Positions 25,270 to 33,600 of a stretch of 64,000 nucleotides of DNA are shown one piece after another. How positions within the stretch are numbered: the first letter of the stretch is position 1; the number at the start of each line of letters is the position of its first letter. The notes beneath the pieces are model-generated. The model had not been told where the DNA came from, made no database searches, and worked only from the letters and a program-made list of their open reading frames with translations. The translations under genes and the position numbers were made by a program. Location: assembly GCF_008632955.1 (NCBI RefSeq), contig NZ_CP043959.1, positions 5,704,001-5,768,000 of the forward strand, read 5' to 3'. Origin of the DNA: Streptomyces tendae. GTDB taxonomy: Bacteria > Actinomycetota > Actinomycetes > Streptomycetales > Streptomycetaceae.

Positions 25270-27447
25270 GTGTCCGCCCGCGATCTCGCGTCCCCACCGC
25301 GGCCTTCATCAGATGACGCCCCGTCCGTTCCCCCGGCGCGGGGCGACGCTCCCGGACCGCCGTCCGGGAAGGGCTCCGCCCCGGCAACGGGCGGCGCAGG
25401 ACTGCGACTCGACATCCAGGGCCTGCGCGCGGTCGCCGTCTCGCTCGTCGTGGTCGCCCACGCGGGTGTCTCCTCCCTGGCCGGCGGATTCGTCGGCGTC
25501 GACGTCTTCTTCGTGATCTCGGGCTTCCTGATCACCTCGCTCATGCTCCGCGAGTGGAAGCGCGAGGGCCGGATCTCCCTGGCCCGCTTCTACTCCCGCC
25601 GGGCCATGCGTCTGCTGCCCGCCTCCACCCTCGTCGTCATGGCGACGCTGGCCGGGTCCTGGCTCTTCCTGGGCCCGCTGCGGTTCGCGGACTACGCCAA
25701 GGACGCCATCGCGTCCGCCTGGTACGTCGTCAACTTCCGGCTGGCCGACTCGGGCACCGACTACTTCAACACCGACGTGCCGCCCTCGCCGTTCCAGCAC
25801 TTCTGGTCGCTGGCGGTGGAGGAGCAGTTCTACCTGATCTGGCCCGTCCTGCTGATCGTCGCGCTGAAGATCTTCCGGCGCCGGTCCCTGCTGGCGATCC
25901 CGCTGCTGGCCCTGGCCGTCGCGTCCTTCGCCGTGAACCTGCACCTCACCGAGACGTCCCCGTCGTGGGCCTACTTCGGCTCGCAGGGCCGGATCTGGGA
26001 GCTGGCGGTGGGCGCTCTGCTGGCGCTGGTGGCCCACCGGCTGAACGACATCCCGCGTCCCGTCGCCGCGGTCCTCAGCTGGGCCGGCCTGGCCGCCATC
26101 GCCTACGCGGCGGTGGCCTTCGACGACCACACCGTCTTCCCCGGCCACAACGCCGTGGTGCCGGTCCTCGGTGCCGCCGCCGTGCTGGCCGGCGGCGCGG
26201 CGGGCGGCCGCTACGGCGCGGGGCTGGTGCTGTCGCTGCGGCCCGCGGTCTGGGTCGGCGGCGTCTCCTACGCCTGGTACCTCTGGCACTGGCCGCTCAT
26301 CGTCATCGTGCCCGCGGCCGCCGGGTTCGGCGAGCACGAGGGTCCGCTGCGGCTGATCGCCGCCCTGTGCGGTCTCGTGCTGGCCTGGGGGACGCTGCAC
26401 CTGATCGAGGACCCCATGCGGTTCCACCGGGCGTTCAAGGCGCACGCGGCGAGGGGCCTGTCGCTGGGCCTCGGTCTGTCGGCCGTCGCGGCGGTGGCCG
26501 CGCTGGTCGCCGTGCAGTTCCCGCCGAGCCTGTCGTCGGGCGGCGCCCAGCAGAACACCAAGGAGGCGATCGCCCAGGCCCCCGACCCGCAGGCCGCGCT
26601 GACCCGTCTGCTGCAGCACCCGGCGGACAAGATGCCGTCCAACCTCTCGCCCAACGTGCACGACGTGGCGTACAAGCGGACGGCCGTCTACAACGACGAC
26701 TGCGCGCTGACCATGTCCGACGAGAAGCAGACGCAGCCGTGCCTGTACGGCGACAAGGACGGCGACCGCAGCGTGGTGCTGTTCGGCGACTCGCACGTCG
26801 CGCAGTGGTTCCCGGCGTTCGACGCGATCGCCCGCAAGCACCACTGGAAGCTCTACTCGTTCACCAAGAACGCGTGCAAGGTCTCCCAGATCACCATCGC
26901 GTACAACAACGGCCCCTACTCGTCCTGCGACGACTGGCGTGAGGTGACCATCGACAAGATCCGCGCGATGGAGCCCGAACTGGTCGTCACCTCCAGCTCC
27001 AACTCCGCGAAGCTGTGGGGTGAGGGCGACACCGCCACCGAGTGGGGCAAGGGCCAGGCGGAAACGTACCGGATCCTCCAGCAGGGCCGCACCCGGGTGC
27101 TCACGCTGCTCGACAACCCCTGGCCGAAGAACAACGCGGTGGACTGCGCGGTCGCCAACCCGGACGACCTGGGCGAGTGCGCCAACAAGCTGTCCGAGTC
27201 CGACAAGCAGCCCTCGGTGACCCAGGCGATCCGCGAAGCGGCGGCCGCCGAGGACGTGGCGGTCATCGACCCGTCCCCCTGGGTCTGCGCCCCCTCCGGC
27301 AACTGCCCGGTCGTGGTGGGCAACACCCTGGTGTACCGGGACTACGGCCACCTGGCGGACGCCTACGTCGAGGCGCTGACCCCGGTGGTGGAGCAGCGGC
27401 TGCTGCGGCTCTTCGGGGCGGACCTGAGCCGGACGCCCGGCAACTGA
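25270..27447 (+). CDS. OafA-type acyltransferase with C-terminal SGNH domain
   Basis: 725 residues. After about 45 disordered residues comes an acyltransferase-3 membrane domain with RLDIQGLRAVAVSLVV, the His-containing VVAHAG, FFVISGFLI, RRAMRLLPAS and FWSLAVEEQFYLIWP. A SGNH hydrolase-like domain follows from about 490: VVLFGDSHVAQWFPAF carries the nucleophile Ser, and YRDYGHLAD the Asp/His pair. Such two-domain proteins O-acylate surface polysaccharides, the membrane part moving acyl groups across and the SGNH part transferring them. GTG 25270 follows AAGGAG at 10 bases. It closes the surface-polymer island and ends in a strong hairpin. Confidence 0.9.
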   Translation: MSARDLASPPRPSSDDAPSVPPARGDAPGPPSGKGSAPATGGAGLRLDIQGLRAVAVSLVVVAHAGVSSLAGGFVGVDVFFVISGFLITSLMLREWKREGRISLARFYSRRAMRLLPASTLVVMATLAGSWLFLGPLRFADYAKDAIASAWYVVNFRLADSGTDYFNTDVPPSPFQHFWSLAVEEQFYLIWPVLLIVALKIFRRRSLLAIPLLALAVASFAVNLHLTETSPSWAYFGSQGRIWELAVGALLALVAHRLNDIPRPVAAVLSWAGLAAIAYAAVAFDDHTVFPGHNAVVPVLGAAAVLAGGAAGGRYGAGLVLSLRPAVWVGGVSYAWYLWHWPLIVIVPAAAGFGEHEGPLRLIAALCGLVLAWGTLHLIEDPMRFHRAFKAHAARGLSLGLGLSAVAAVAALVAVQFPPSLSSGGAQQNTKEAIAQAPDPQAALTRLLQHPADKMPSNLSPNVHDVAYKRTAVYNDDCALTMSDEKQTQPCLYGDKDGDRSVVLFGDSHVAQWFPAFDAIARKHHWKLYSFTKNACKVSQITIAYNNGPYSSCDDWREVTIDKIRAMEPELVVTSSSNSAKLWGEGDTATEWGKGQAETYRILQQGRTRVLTLLDNPWPKNNAVDCAVANPDDLGECANKLSESDKQPSVTQAIREAAAAEDVAVIDPSPWVCAPSGNCPVVVGNTLVYRDYGHLADAYVEALTPVVEQRLLRLFGADLSRTPGN

Positions 27448-27448
27448 G

Positions 27449-27508
27449 GCACCGCACGTACGAGGAGGGCCCGTTCCGTTCGGAACGGGCCCTCCGTACG
27501 TGCGGTGC
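27449..27508. terminator. Bidirectional terminator between acyltransferase and obg
   Basis: Long, near-perfect inverted repeat: 14 outer pairs (GCACCGCACGTACG/CGTACGTGCGGTGC), a 2-base bulge and 13 inner pairs around loop GTTC. It lies between convergent genes. Confidence 0.85.
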
Positions 27509-27527
27509 GCGCGGTGCGCCGTGCGGA

Positions 27528-28973
27528 CTAGAACGGCTCGAAGCCGTCGTACTCCCGCTCCGCCTCGTCCCGCTCGGCGTCGCGGTCGCGGCGACGCTGG
27601 GCGGCCGGGCGGGGCGCCTCGAAGCGGTGGTCCTCACCACGGCGGCCGAGCATCTCGGCACCGGCGGTGACGGACGGCTCCCAGTCGAAGACCACGGCGT
27701 TGTCCTCGGGGCCGATGGCCACGGCGTCGCGGGAGCGGGCGCCGGCCTTCATCAGCGCGTCCTCGACACCGAGGCGGTTGAGCCGGTCGGCCAGGTAGCC
27801 GACGGCCTCGTCGTTGTTGAAGTCGGTCTGTCGCACCCAGCGTTCGGGCTTCTCACCGCGCACCCGGAACACCAGCTCGCCGCCGGTCTCCTCGCGGGTG
27901 ACGGTGAAGCCGGAGTCGTCCACCGCCTTGGGACGGATGACGATGCGGGTCGCCTCCTCCTTCGGCCGGGCGGCGCGGGCCGTGCCGACCAGGTCGGCGA
28001 GCGCGAACGACAGCTCCCGCAGTCCGGTGTGGGCCACGGCGGACACCTCGAACACGCGGTAGCCGCGCGCCTCCAGGTCCGGGCGGACCATGTCGGCGAG
28101 GTCCTTGCCGTCGGGCACGTCGATCTTGTTGAGGACGACGATCCGCGGTCGGTTGTCCAGGCCGCCGTACTGCCGCAGCTCCTCCTCGATGACGTCGAGG
28201 TCGGAGAGGGGGTCGCGGTCGGACTCCAGCGTGGCGGTGTCCAGCACGTGCACCAGCACGCTGCACCGCTCGACGTGGCGGAGGAACTCCAGGCCCAGCC
28301 CCTTGCCCTGGCTGGCGCCGGGGATCAGGCCGGGGACGTCGGCAATGGTGTAGACGGTCGAACCGGCGGTGACCACACCGAGGTTGGGCACCAGCGTGGT
28401 GAAGGGGTAGTCGGCGATCTTCGGCTTGGCGGCGCTGAGCACGGAGATCAGGGACGACTTGCCGGCGCTGGGGTAGCCCACGAGGGCCACGTCGGCGACG
28501 GTCTTCAGCTCCAGGACGACGTCGCGCAGGTCGCCCGGCTCACCGAGCAGCGCGAACCCGGGCGCCTTGCGCCGCGCCGAGGCGAGGGCGGCGTTGCCGA
28601 GCCCGCCGCGACCGCCCTGGGCGGCGACGAAGGAGGTGCCGTGGCCGACGAGGTCGGCGAGCACGTTGCCCGCCTTGTCGAGCACCACGGTGCCGTCCGG
28701 CACCGGCAGGATCAGGTCCTGGCCGTCCTTGCCGGAGCGGTTGCCGCCCTCTCCGGGCTTGCCGTTGGTGGCCTTGCGGTGCGGCGAGTGGTGGTAGTCG
28801 AGCAGCGTGGTCACGGACTGGTCGACGGTGAGGATCACGTCGCCGCCACGTCCGCCGTTGCCGCCGTCGGGTCCGCCGAGGGGCTTGAACTTCTCGCGAT
28901 GGACGGAGGCACAGCCGTGACCTCCGCTACCCGCGGCGACATGCAGTTCGACGCGGTCCACGAAGGTGGTCAT
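27528..28973 (-). CDS. obg: Obg GTPase
   Basis: Ribosome-associated GTPase, in Streptomyces also linked to the onset of sporulation. The glycine-rich Obg fold fills residues 1-158 (GGNGGRGGDV, GEGGNRSGKDG). The G domain follows with GYPSAGKSS (P-loop), DYPFTTL, DVPGLI and NKIDV. The OCT domain (about 345-430) includes GFTVTREETGGELVFRV and VRQTDFNNDEAVGYL. The C-terminal 45 residues are charged. ATG 28973 follows GGAGGCACATTCC. It is downstream of rplU-rpmA, the usual order, but a strong hairpin separates it from rpmA. Confidence 0.97.
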   Translation of the reverse strand: MTTFVDRVELHVAAGSGGHGCASVHREKFKPLGGPDGGNGGRGGDVILTVDQSVTTLLDYHHSPHRKATNGKPGEGGNRSGKDGQDLILPVPDGTVVLDKAGNVLADLVGHGTSFVAAQGGRGGLGNAALASARRKAPGFALLGEPGDLRDVVLELKTVADVALVGYPSAGKSSLISVLSAAKPKIADYPFTTLVPNLGVVTAGSTVYTIADVPGLIPGASQGKGLGLEFLRHVERCSVLVHVLDTATLESDRDPLSDLDVIEEELRQYGGLDNRPRIVVLNKIDVPDGKDLADMVRPDLEARGYRVFEVSAVAHTGLRELSFALADLVGTARAARPKEEATRIVIRPKAVDDSGFTVTREETGGELVFRVRGEKPERWVRQTDFNNDEAVGYLADRLNRLGVEDALMKAGARSRDAVAIGPEDNAVVFDWEPSVTAGAEMLGRRGEDHRFEAPRPAAQRRRDRDAERDEAEREYDGFEPF

Positions 28974-29018
28974 GGAATGTGCCTCCAGCTACTACGGGGT
29001 TGTGTCTCTTGGGTAACA

Positions 29019-29066
29019 CGCGAAAGGCGGACCCGCTTCCCGTCGGGAAGTGAGGTCCGCCTCGCG
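29019..29066 (-). terminator. Hairpin between rpmA and obg
   Basis: Near-perfect extended stem (about 21 pairs, small bulges) starting 12 bases past the rpmA stop. It probably ends most rplU-rpmA transcripts, leaving obg at lower level or with its own promoter. Confidence 0.75.
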
Positions 29067-29077
29067 AAAGTGTCCGA

Positions 29078-29332
29078 TCAGGCGACCGGAACGATGTTCA
29101 CGACCTTACGGCCACGGTGGGTGCCGAACTGCACCGCACCGGCCTGCAGCGCGAACAGGGTGTCGTCGCCGCCACGGCCGACGCCGGCGCCCGGGTGGAA
29201 GTGGGTGCCGCGCTGGCGGACCAGGATCTCGCCCGCGTTGACGGCCTGACCACCGAAGCGCTTCACGCCGAGGCGCTGGGCGTTGGAGTCACGACCGTTA
29301 CGGGTGGACGATGCGCCCTTCTTGTGTGCCAT
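29078..29332 (-). CDS. rpmA: 50S ribosomal protein L27
   Basis: 84 residues beginning MAHKKGASSTRNGRDSNAQR, the conserved N-terminus that reaches the peptidyl-transferase centre. GTHFHPGAGVGRGGDDTLFA and GRKVVNIVPV are also characteristic. It follows rplU by 14 bases, an operon as in nearly all bacteria. Confidence 0.99.
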   Translation of the reverse strand: MAHKKGASSTRNGRDSNAQRLGVKRFGGQAVNAGEILVRQRGTHFHPGAGVGRGGDDTLFALQAGAVQFGTHRGRKVVNIVPVA

Positions 29333-29346
29333 CTCTCCTCAGTCCC

Positions 29347-29667
29347 TTACTTCGCAGCCGCGGGGATCTCAGTGACCTTGATCGCCGTGTACTGCTGGCG
29401 GTGGCCCTGACGACGGCGGTAGCCGGTCTTGTTCTTGTAGCGCAGAATGTCGATCTTCTGGCCCTTGTGGTGGTCCACGACCTCGGCCTGGACCTTGATG
29501 CCGGCCAGCACCCACGGGTCGCTGGTCACGGCGTCGCCGTCGACGACGAGCAGGGTCGAGAGCTCGACCGTGTCGCCGACCTTGGCGGTGGAAATCTTGT
29601 CAACCTCGACGATGTCGCCGACAGCAACCTTGTGCTGGCGACCACCGCTGCGCACGATGGCGTACAC
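29347..29667 (-). CDS. rplU: 50S ribosomal protein L21
   Basis: 106 residues; MYAIVRSGGRQHKVAVGDIV and KKTGYRRRQGHRQQYT-like sequence (KNKTGYRRRQGHRQQYT) are diagnostic. GTG start at 29667. The 5' leader on the minus strand holds a hairpin at about 29711-29734 that could be a regulatory leader, but no known L21-leader motif can be assigned by eye. Confidence 0.99.
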   Translation of the reverse strand: MYAIVRSGGRQHKVAVGDIVEVDKISTAKVGDTVELSTLLVVDGDAVTSDPWVLAGIKVQAEVVDHHKGQKIDILRYKNKTGYRRRQGHRQQYTAIKVTEIPAAAK

Positions 29668-29825
29668 GCGGATCTCACTCTCACTCGAAGAACGGCACCC
29701 CCGCAGGCCAGTCGCCCACGCAAGCGCGGGCGACCTCTCCCGATCGCGGCCCGCGTCCGGGAGGAAGAGGTTTACGGGGATGTGGCGGTCCCGATGGACA
29801 CGCCGACGGTCAAGGTTACGGGGCC

Positions 29826-29860
29826 GGGCCCACGGGGGTCAAACCGGACCCCCGAGGCCC
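29826..29860 (-). terminator. Terminator after nucleotidyltransferase gene
   Basis: An 8-bp perfect stem CGGGGGTC/GACCCCCG with loop AAACCG, extended by a further 5 pairs past a small internal loop. It starts 8 bases beyond the gene's stop and precedes the rplU leader. Confidence 0.7.
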
Positions 29861-29867
29861 GTCCGGC

Positions 29868-30618
29868 TCAGCGCCCGGAGACGATCTGCCGGCCGCGGGC
29901 GAGGTCGTCGTGGTTGTCGATCTCGACCCACCGGACGTCACCGATCTGCGCCACGTCGATCCGGAAGCCCCGGTTCACCAGCTCCTGGTAGCCGTCCTCG
30001 TAGTACAGCTGCGGATCCCGCTCGAACGTCGCCTTCAACGCGTCCGCCAGCTCGGCCGCCGCCTCCCCTCGATCAGCGTCACGCCGATGTACTCACCCGT
30101 CGCCTCCGCCGGGTCCATCAGCTTCGTGATCCGCGTCATCCCCTTCTCCGGGTCGACGACGACCTTCATCTCCTCGTCGGCGAGCTTCTTCACCGTGTCC
30201 AGCGCCAGGATGATCCTCCTGCCGTCACCCGCGCGTCCAGCAGCGTCCGCTCCACCGACACCGGGTGCACCGTGTCACCGTTGGCCAGGATCACGCCGTC
30301 CTTCAAAGCGTCCCGCGCGCACCACAGCGAGTAGGCGTTGTTCCACTCCTCCGCCTTGTCGTTGTCGATCAGCGTCAGCTTCAGCCCGTACTTCGCCTCC
30401 AGCGCCGCCTGCCGCTCGTACACGGCCTCCTTGCGGTAGCCCACGACGACACCCACCTCGGTCAGCCCGATCTCCGCGAAGTTCGCCAGCGTGAGGTCGA
30501 GGACGGTCACGGCGTCCGGGTCGCCCTCCGCGCCCACCGGCACCAGGGCCTTGGGCAGCGTGTCGGTGTACGGGCGCAGACGCCGGCCGGCGCCGGCCGC
30601 GAGCACGAGGCCTATCAT
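29868..30618 (-). pseudogene. Sugar-phosphate/choline-phosphate nucleotidyltransferase-like gene, two frameshifts
   Basis: ATG 30618 starts a Rossmann nucleotidyltransferase: LVLAAGAGRRLRPYTDTLPK, the NTP-binding loop, then VVVGYRKEAVYE and ILANGDTVHP with the metal-binding Asp. The frame breaks near 30211-30235, is picked up as RRIILALDTVKKLADEEMK and VVVDPEKGMTRITKLMDPAEATGEY-type sequence, and breaks again at 30062-30068 (one G missing in GAGGGGAGG). The end reads DVRWVEIDNHDDLARGRQIV. Adding two bases gives 250 aa, the family length. AGGAG lies 10 bases before ATG. It could supply an activated phosphoalcohol or sugar to the surface-polymer genes, but it sits outside that island. Confidence 0.8.
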
Positions 30619-30647
30619 CGCGGTTCTTCTCCTAACGGAACACAAAC

Positions 30648-30683
30648 GTGTGGTCCCGCCCCCCGCGGGGGACGGGACCACAC
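30648..30683 (-). terminator. rne terminator
   Basis: Stem of about 16 pairs (GTGTGGTCCCG... with one A bulge) just beyond the rne stop. On the minus strand it is followed by the T-rich run GTTTGTGTT. Confidence 0.8.
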
Positions 30684-30697
30684 AGGGTAGACGCCGG

Positions 30698-33600
30698 TCA
30701 GCTCTCGTCGGCCGACGCGGTGACCGAGGACGGCGCCTGCTGCTCGGCGGCCGCCGTCTTCTTGGCCGTGGCCTTCTTCGCCGTCGACTTCTTGGCGGCG
30801 GTCTTCTTCGCCGTCGTCGTCGTCTTCTTGGCGGCGGTCTTCTTGGCCGTGGTCGCCTTCTTGGTGGCGGCCTTCTTCGCCGTGGCCTTCTTGGCCGCCT
30901 TGCGGGCGGTCTTCTTGGCCGGAGCGGCCTCCTCGGCGCCCTCCTCGGCCGCGTCGGCGGTCTCGGCGGCGGGCTCCTCGGCAGCGGTCCGTGGGGGCGC
31001 CTGCTCCTCCGCCGGGGCGGCCGGCAGGACCACGACGGCCGTGTCCTCGGACGCGGTCGACGTGCTCGCCTTGCGCACCGCGCGCCGGCGCGGACGGGCC
31101 GGTGCCGACGCCTCAGGCGCGGGCTCCGCCGGGGCGGCCTCGGCCGGAGTCTCCTCGGCCTTCGGTGCCTCCTCCGCCTTCACGGGCTCGGTGACGGTCA
31201 CCACCGCGGCCTCCGCTCCCGCCGGGGAACCGGCCGGTGCGGACACCTTGCGGGTGGCCCGGCGCCGGGTACGGCCCCGCGGGGCGGCCTCCTCGGTGGT
31301 GGGCGGCACCACGGCGTCCTCGGCGGCGGCCGGCTCGGCCAGCGCCTCGGCTGCCGACTCCGGCTGCACGGGCCGCGCGGCCTCCTCGGCGGCCGTGACG
31401 TCCTGCGCCGTCGGGCCCTCGGTCACCTCCGCCGCCGGCGCCTCGTCCGCCCGTACGGGCTCCTCGGCCTGCTTGCGGCCGGACCTGCCGGACTCGCGCT
31501 GCGGGGCACCCGCCGGGGACGACACCCGACGGCTCGCCCGGCGCCGCGAACGGCCACGGCCGGCCGCGGCCTCCGCCTCGGCGGCGCTGCTGTACAGCTC
31601 CTCGTCCGGGGTGAACTCGGGGGCGGGCAGCGCGAGCGGCTCGGCCGCCTCGGCGGCGACCTCGCTCTCCGTCTCCGCCTCCTGCTCAGCCGTCTCGACG
31701 GACGCGGCCGCCTCGTGCTCGTGCGGCTGCTCCGCCGCACCGGCGCGCGCCCGCTTGCGACGCTTGCCGCCGCCGGCGGAGGACGGCTGGTCGAGGTGGA
31801 CGATGACACCGCGCCCGTTGCAGTGGACGCAGGTCTCGGAGAACGACTCCAGCAGGCCCTGGCCGACCCGCTTGCGGGTCATCTGGACCAGGCCCAGCGA
31901 GGTCACCTCGGCGACCTGGTGCTTCGTACGGTCCCGGCCCAGGCACTCCAGCAGGCGGCGCAGCACCAGGTCCCGGTTGGACTCGAGCACCATGTCGATG
32001 AAGTCGATGACGATGATGCCGCCGAGGTCGCGCAGCCGCAGCTGGCGCACGATCTCCTCGGCCGCCTCCAGGTTGTTCCTGGTGACCGTCTCCTCGAGGT
32101 TGCCGCCCTGGCCGGTGAACTTGCCGGTGTTGACGTCGATGACGACCATCGCCTCGGTCCGGTCGATCACCAGCGAACCGCCGCTGGGCAGCCACACCTT
32201 GCGGTCCAGCGCCTTGGCGAGCTGCTCGTCGATCCGGTACGTGGCGAAGACGTCGACCTCGCTGGTCCAGCGCTGCAGGCGGCCGGCCAGGTCGGGCGCG
32301 ACGTGGGAGACATAGCCGTGGATGGTCTCCCAGGCCTCGTCACCGCTGACGATGACCTTGGAGAAGTCCTCGTTGAAGATGTCCCGGACGACGCGGACGG
32401 TCATGTCCGGCTCGCCGTACAGCAGCGTCGGCGCGGTGCCGCCGTTCTTGGACCTCTTCTTGATCTCCTCCCACTGCCCCTGGAGCCGCTCGACGTCCCG
32501 GCGCAGTTCCTCCTCGCTGGCGCCCTCGGCCGCGGTGCGCACGATGACGCCCGCGTCCTCGGGGACGATCTTCTTGAGGATGGTCTTCAGCCGGGACCGC
32601 TCGGTGTCGGGCAGCTTGCGGCTGATGCCGGTCATCGAGCCCTCGGGGACGTACACGAGGTAGCGGCCCGGGAGGGAGACCTGGCTGGTGAGGCGGGCAC
32701 CCTTGTGGCCGATCGGGTCCTTGGTGACCTGCACCAGGACCGGCTGGCCGGACTTCAGGGCGGACTCGATGCGACGCGGTCCGCCCGACATGCCGAGCGC
32801 GTCGAAGTTGACCTCACCGGCGTACAGGACGGCGTTGCGGCCCTTGCCGATGTCGATGAAGGCGGCCTCCATCGACGGCAGCACGTTCTGCACCTTGCCG
32901 AGGTAGACGTTGCCGACGTACGAGGTGGCCTGCTCCTTGTTGACGTAGTGCTCGACGAGCACCCCGTCCTCCAGGACGCCGATCTGCGTGCGGTCGCCGT
33001 GCTGGCGGACCACCATGACGCGCTCGACGGCCTCACGACGGGCCAGGAACTCGGCCTCGGTGATGATCGGCACCCGGCGGCGGCCCTGCTCGCGGCCCTC
33101 GCGGCGGCGCTGCTTCTTGGCCTCCAGACGCGTGGAGCCCTTGATGGACTGCACCTCGTCGGACGGCTCGGCCTTCGGCCGGGGCTCGCGGACCTTGACG
33201 ACGGTGCGCTCGGGGTCGTCGGAGGACGGCTCGGCGTCCCCGCCGCTGTCACCGGCACGGCGACGGCGGCGACGACGGCGCCGGCTGCTGCTGGAGCCGC
33301 CGTTGTCGTCGCGCTCCTCGCGCTCCTCGGCGTCCTCCTCGGTCTGCTCGGCGGTGTCCTCGGCGTCCTGGGCGGCCTGCTCGTCGGCGACGCGCCCGGT
33401 GTCGTCGGAGTCGCCGTCCTGGGACTCGCCGCCGTCGGCGTCGGCGTCGCCGGAGTCACCGCGCCGGCGGCGGCGGCCACCGCGGCGACGGCGACGGCGC
33501 GAACCGGAGGACTCGCCGTCCTCGTGGTCGTCGCCCTCGTCGCTGTCCAGCTGGTCCTCGGCCTGCTCGTCGGTGTCCTCGGCGTCGGCCTCGGGCGCGG

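Noticed and set aside
17819..27447. The surface-polymer island as a phage or transposon insertion
   Set aside because: No transposase, integrase, inverted ends or target duplication were found; I also recall similar genes between proB and obg in S. coelicolor.
29668..29825. A known L21 leader riboregulator upstream of rplU
   Set aside because: One hairpin is visible at 29711-29734 but no defined leader motif can be matched by eye; a covariance search would be needed.
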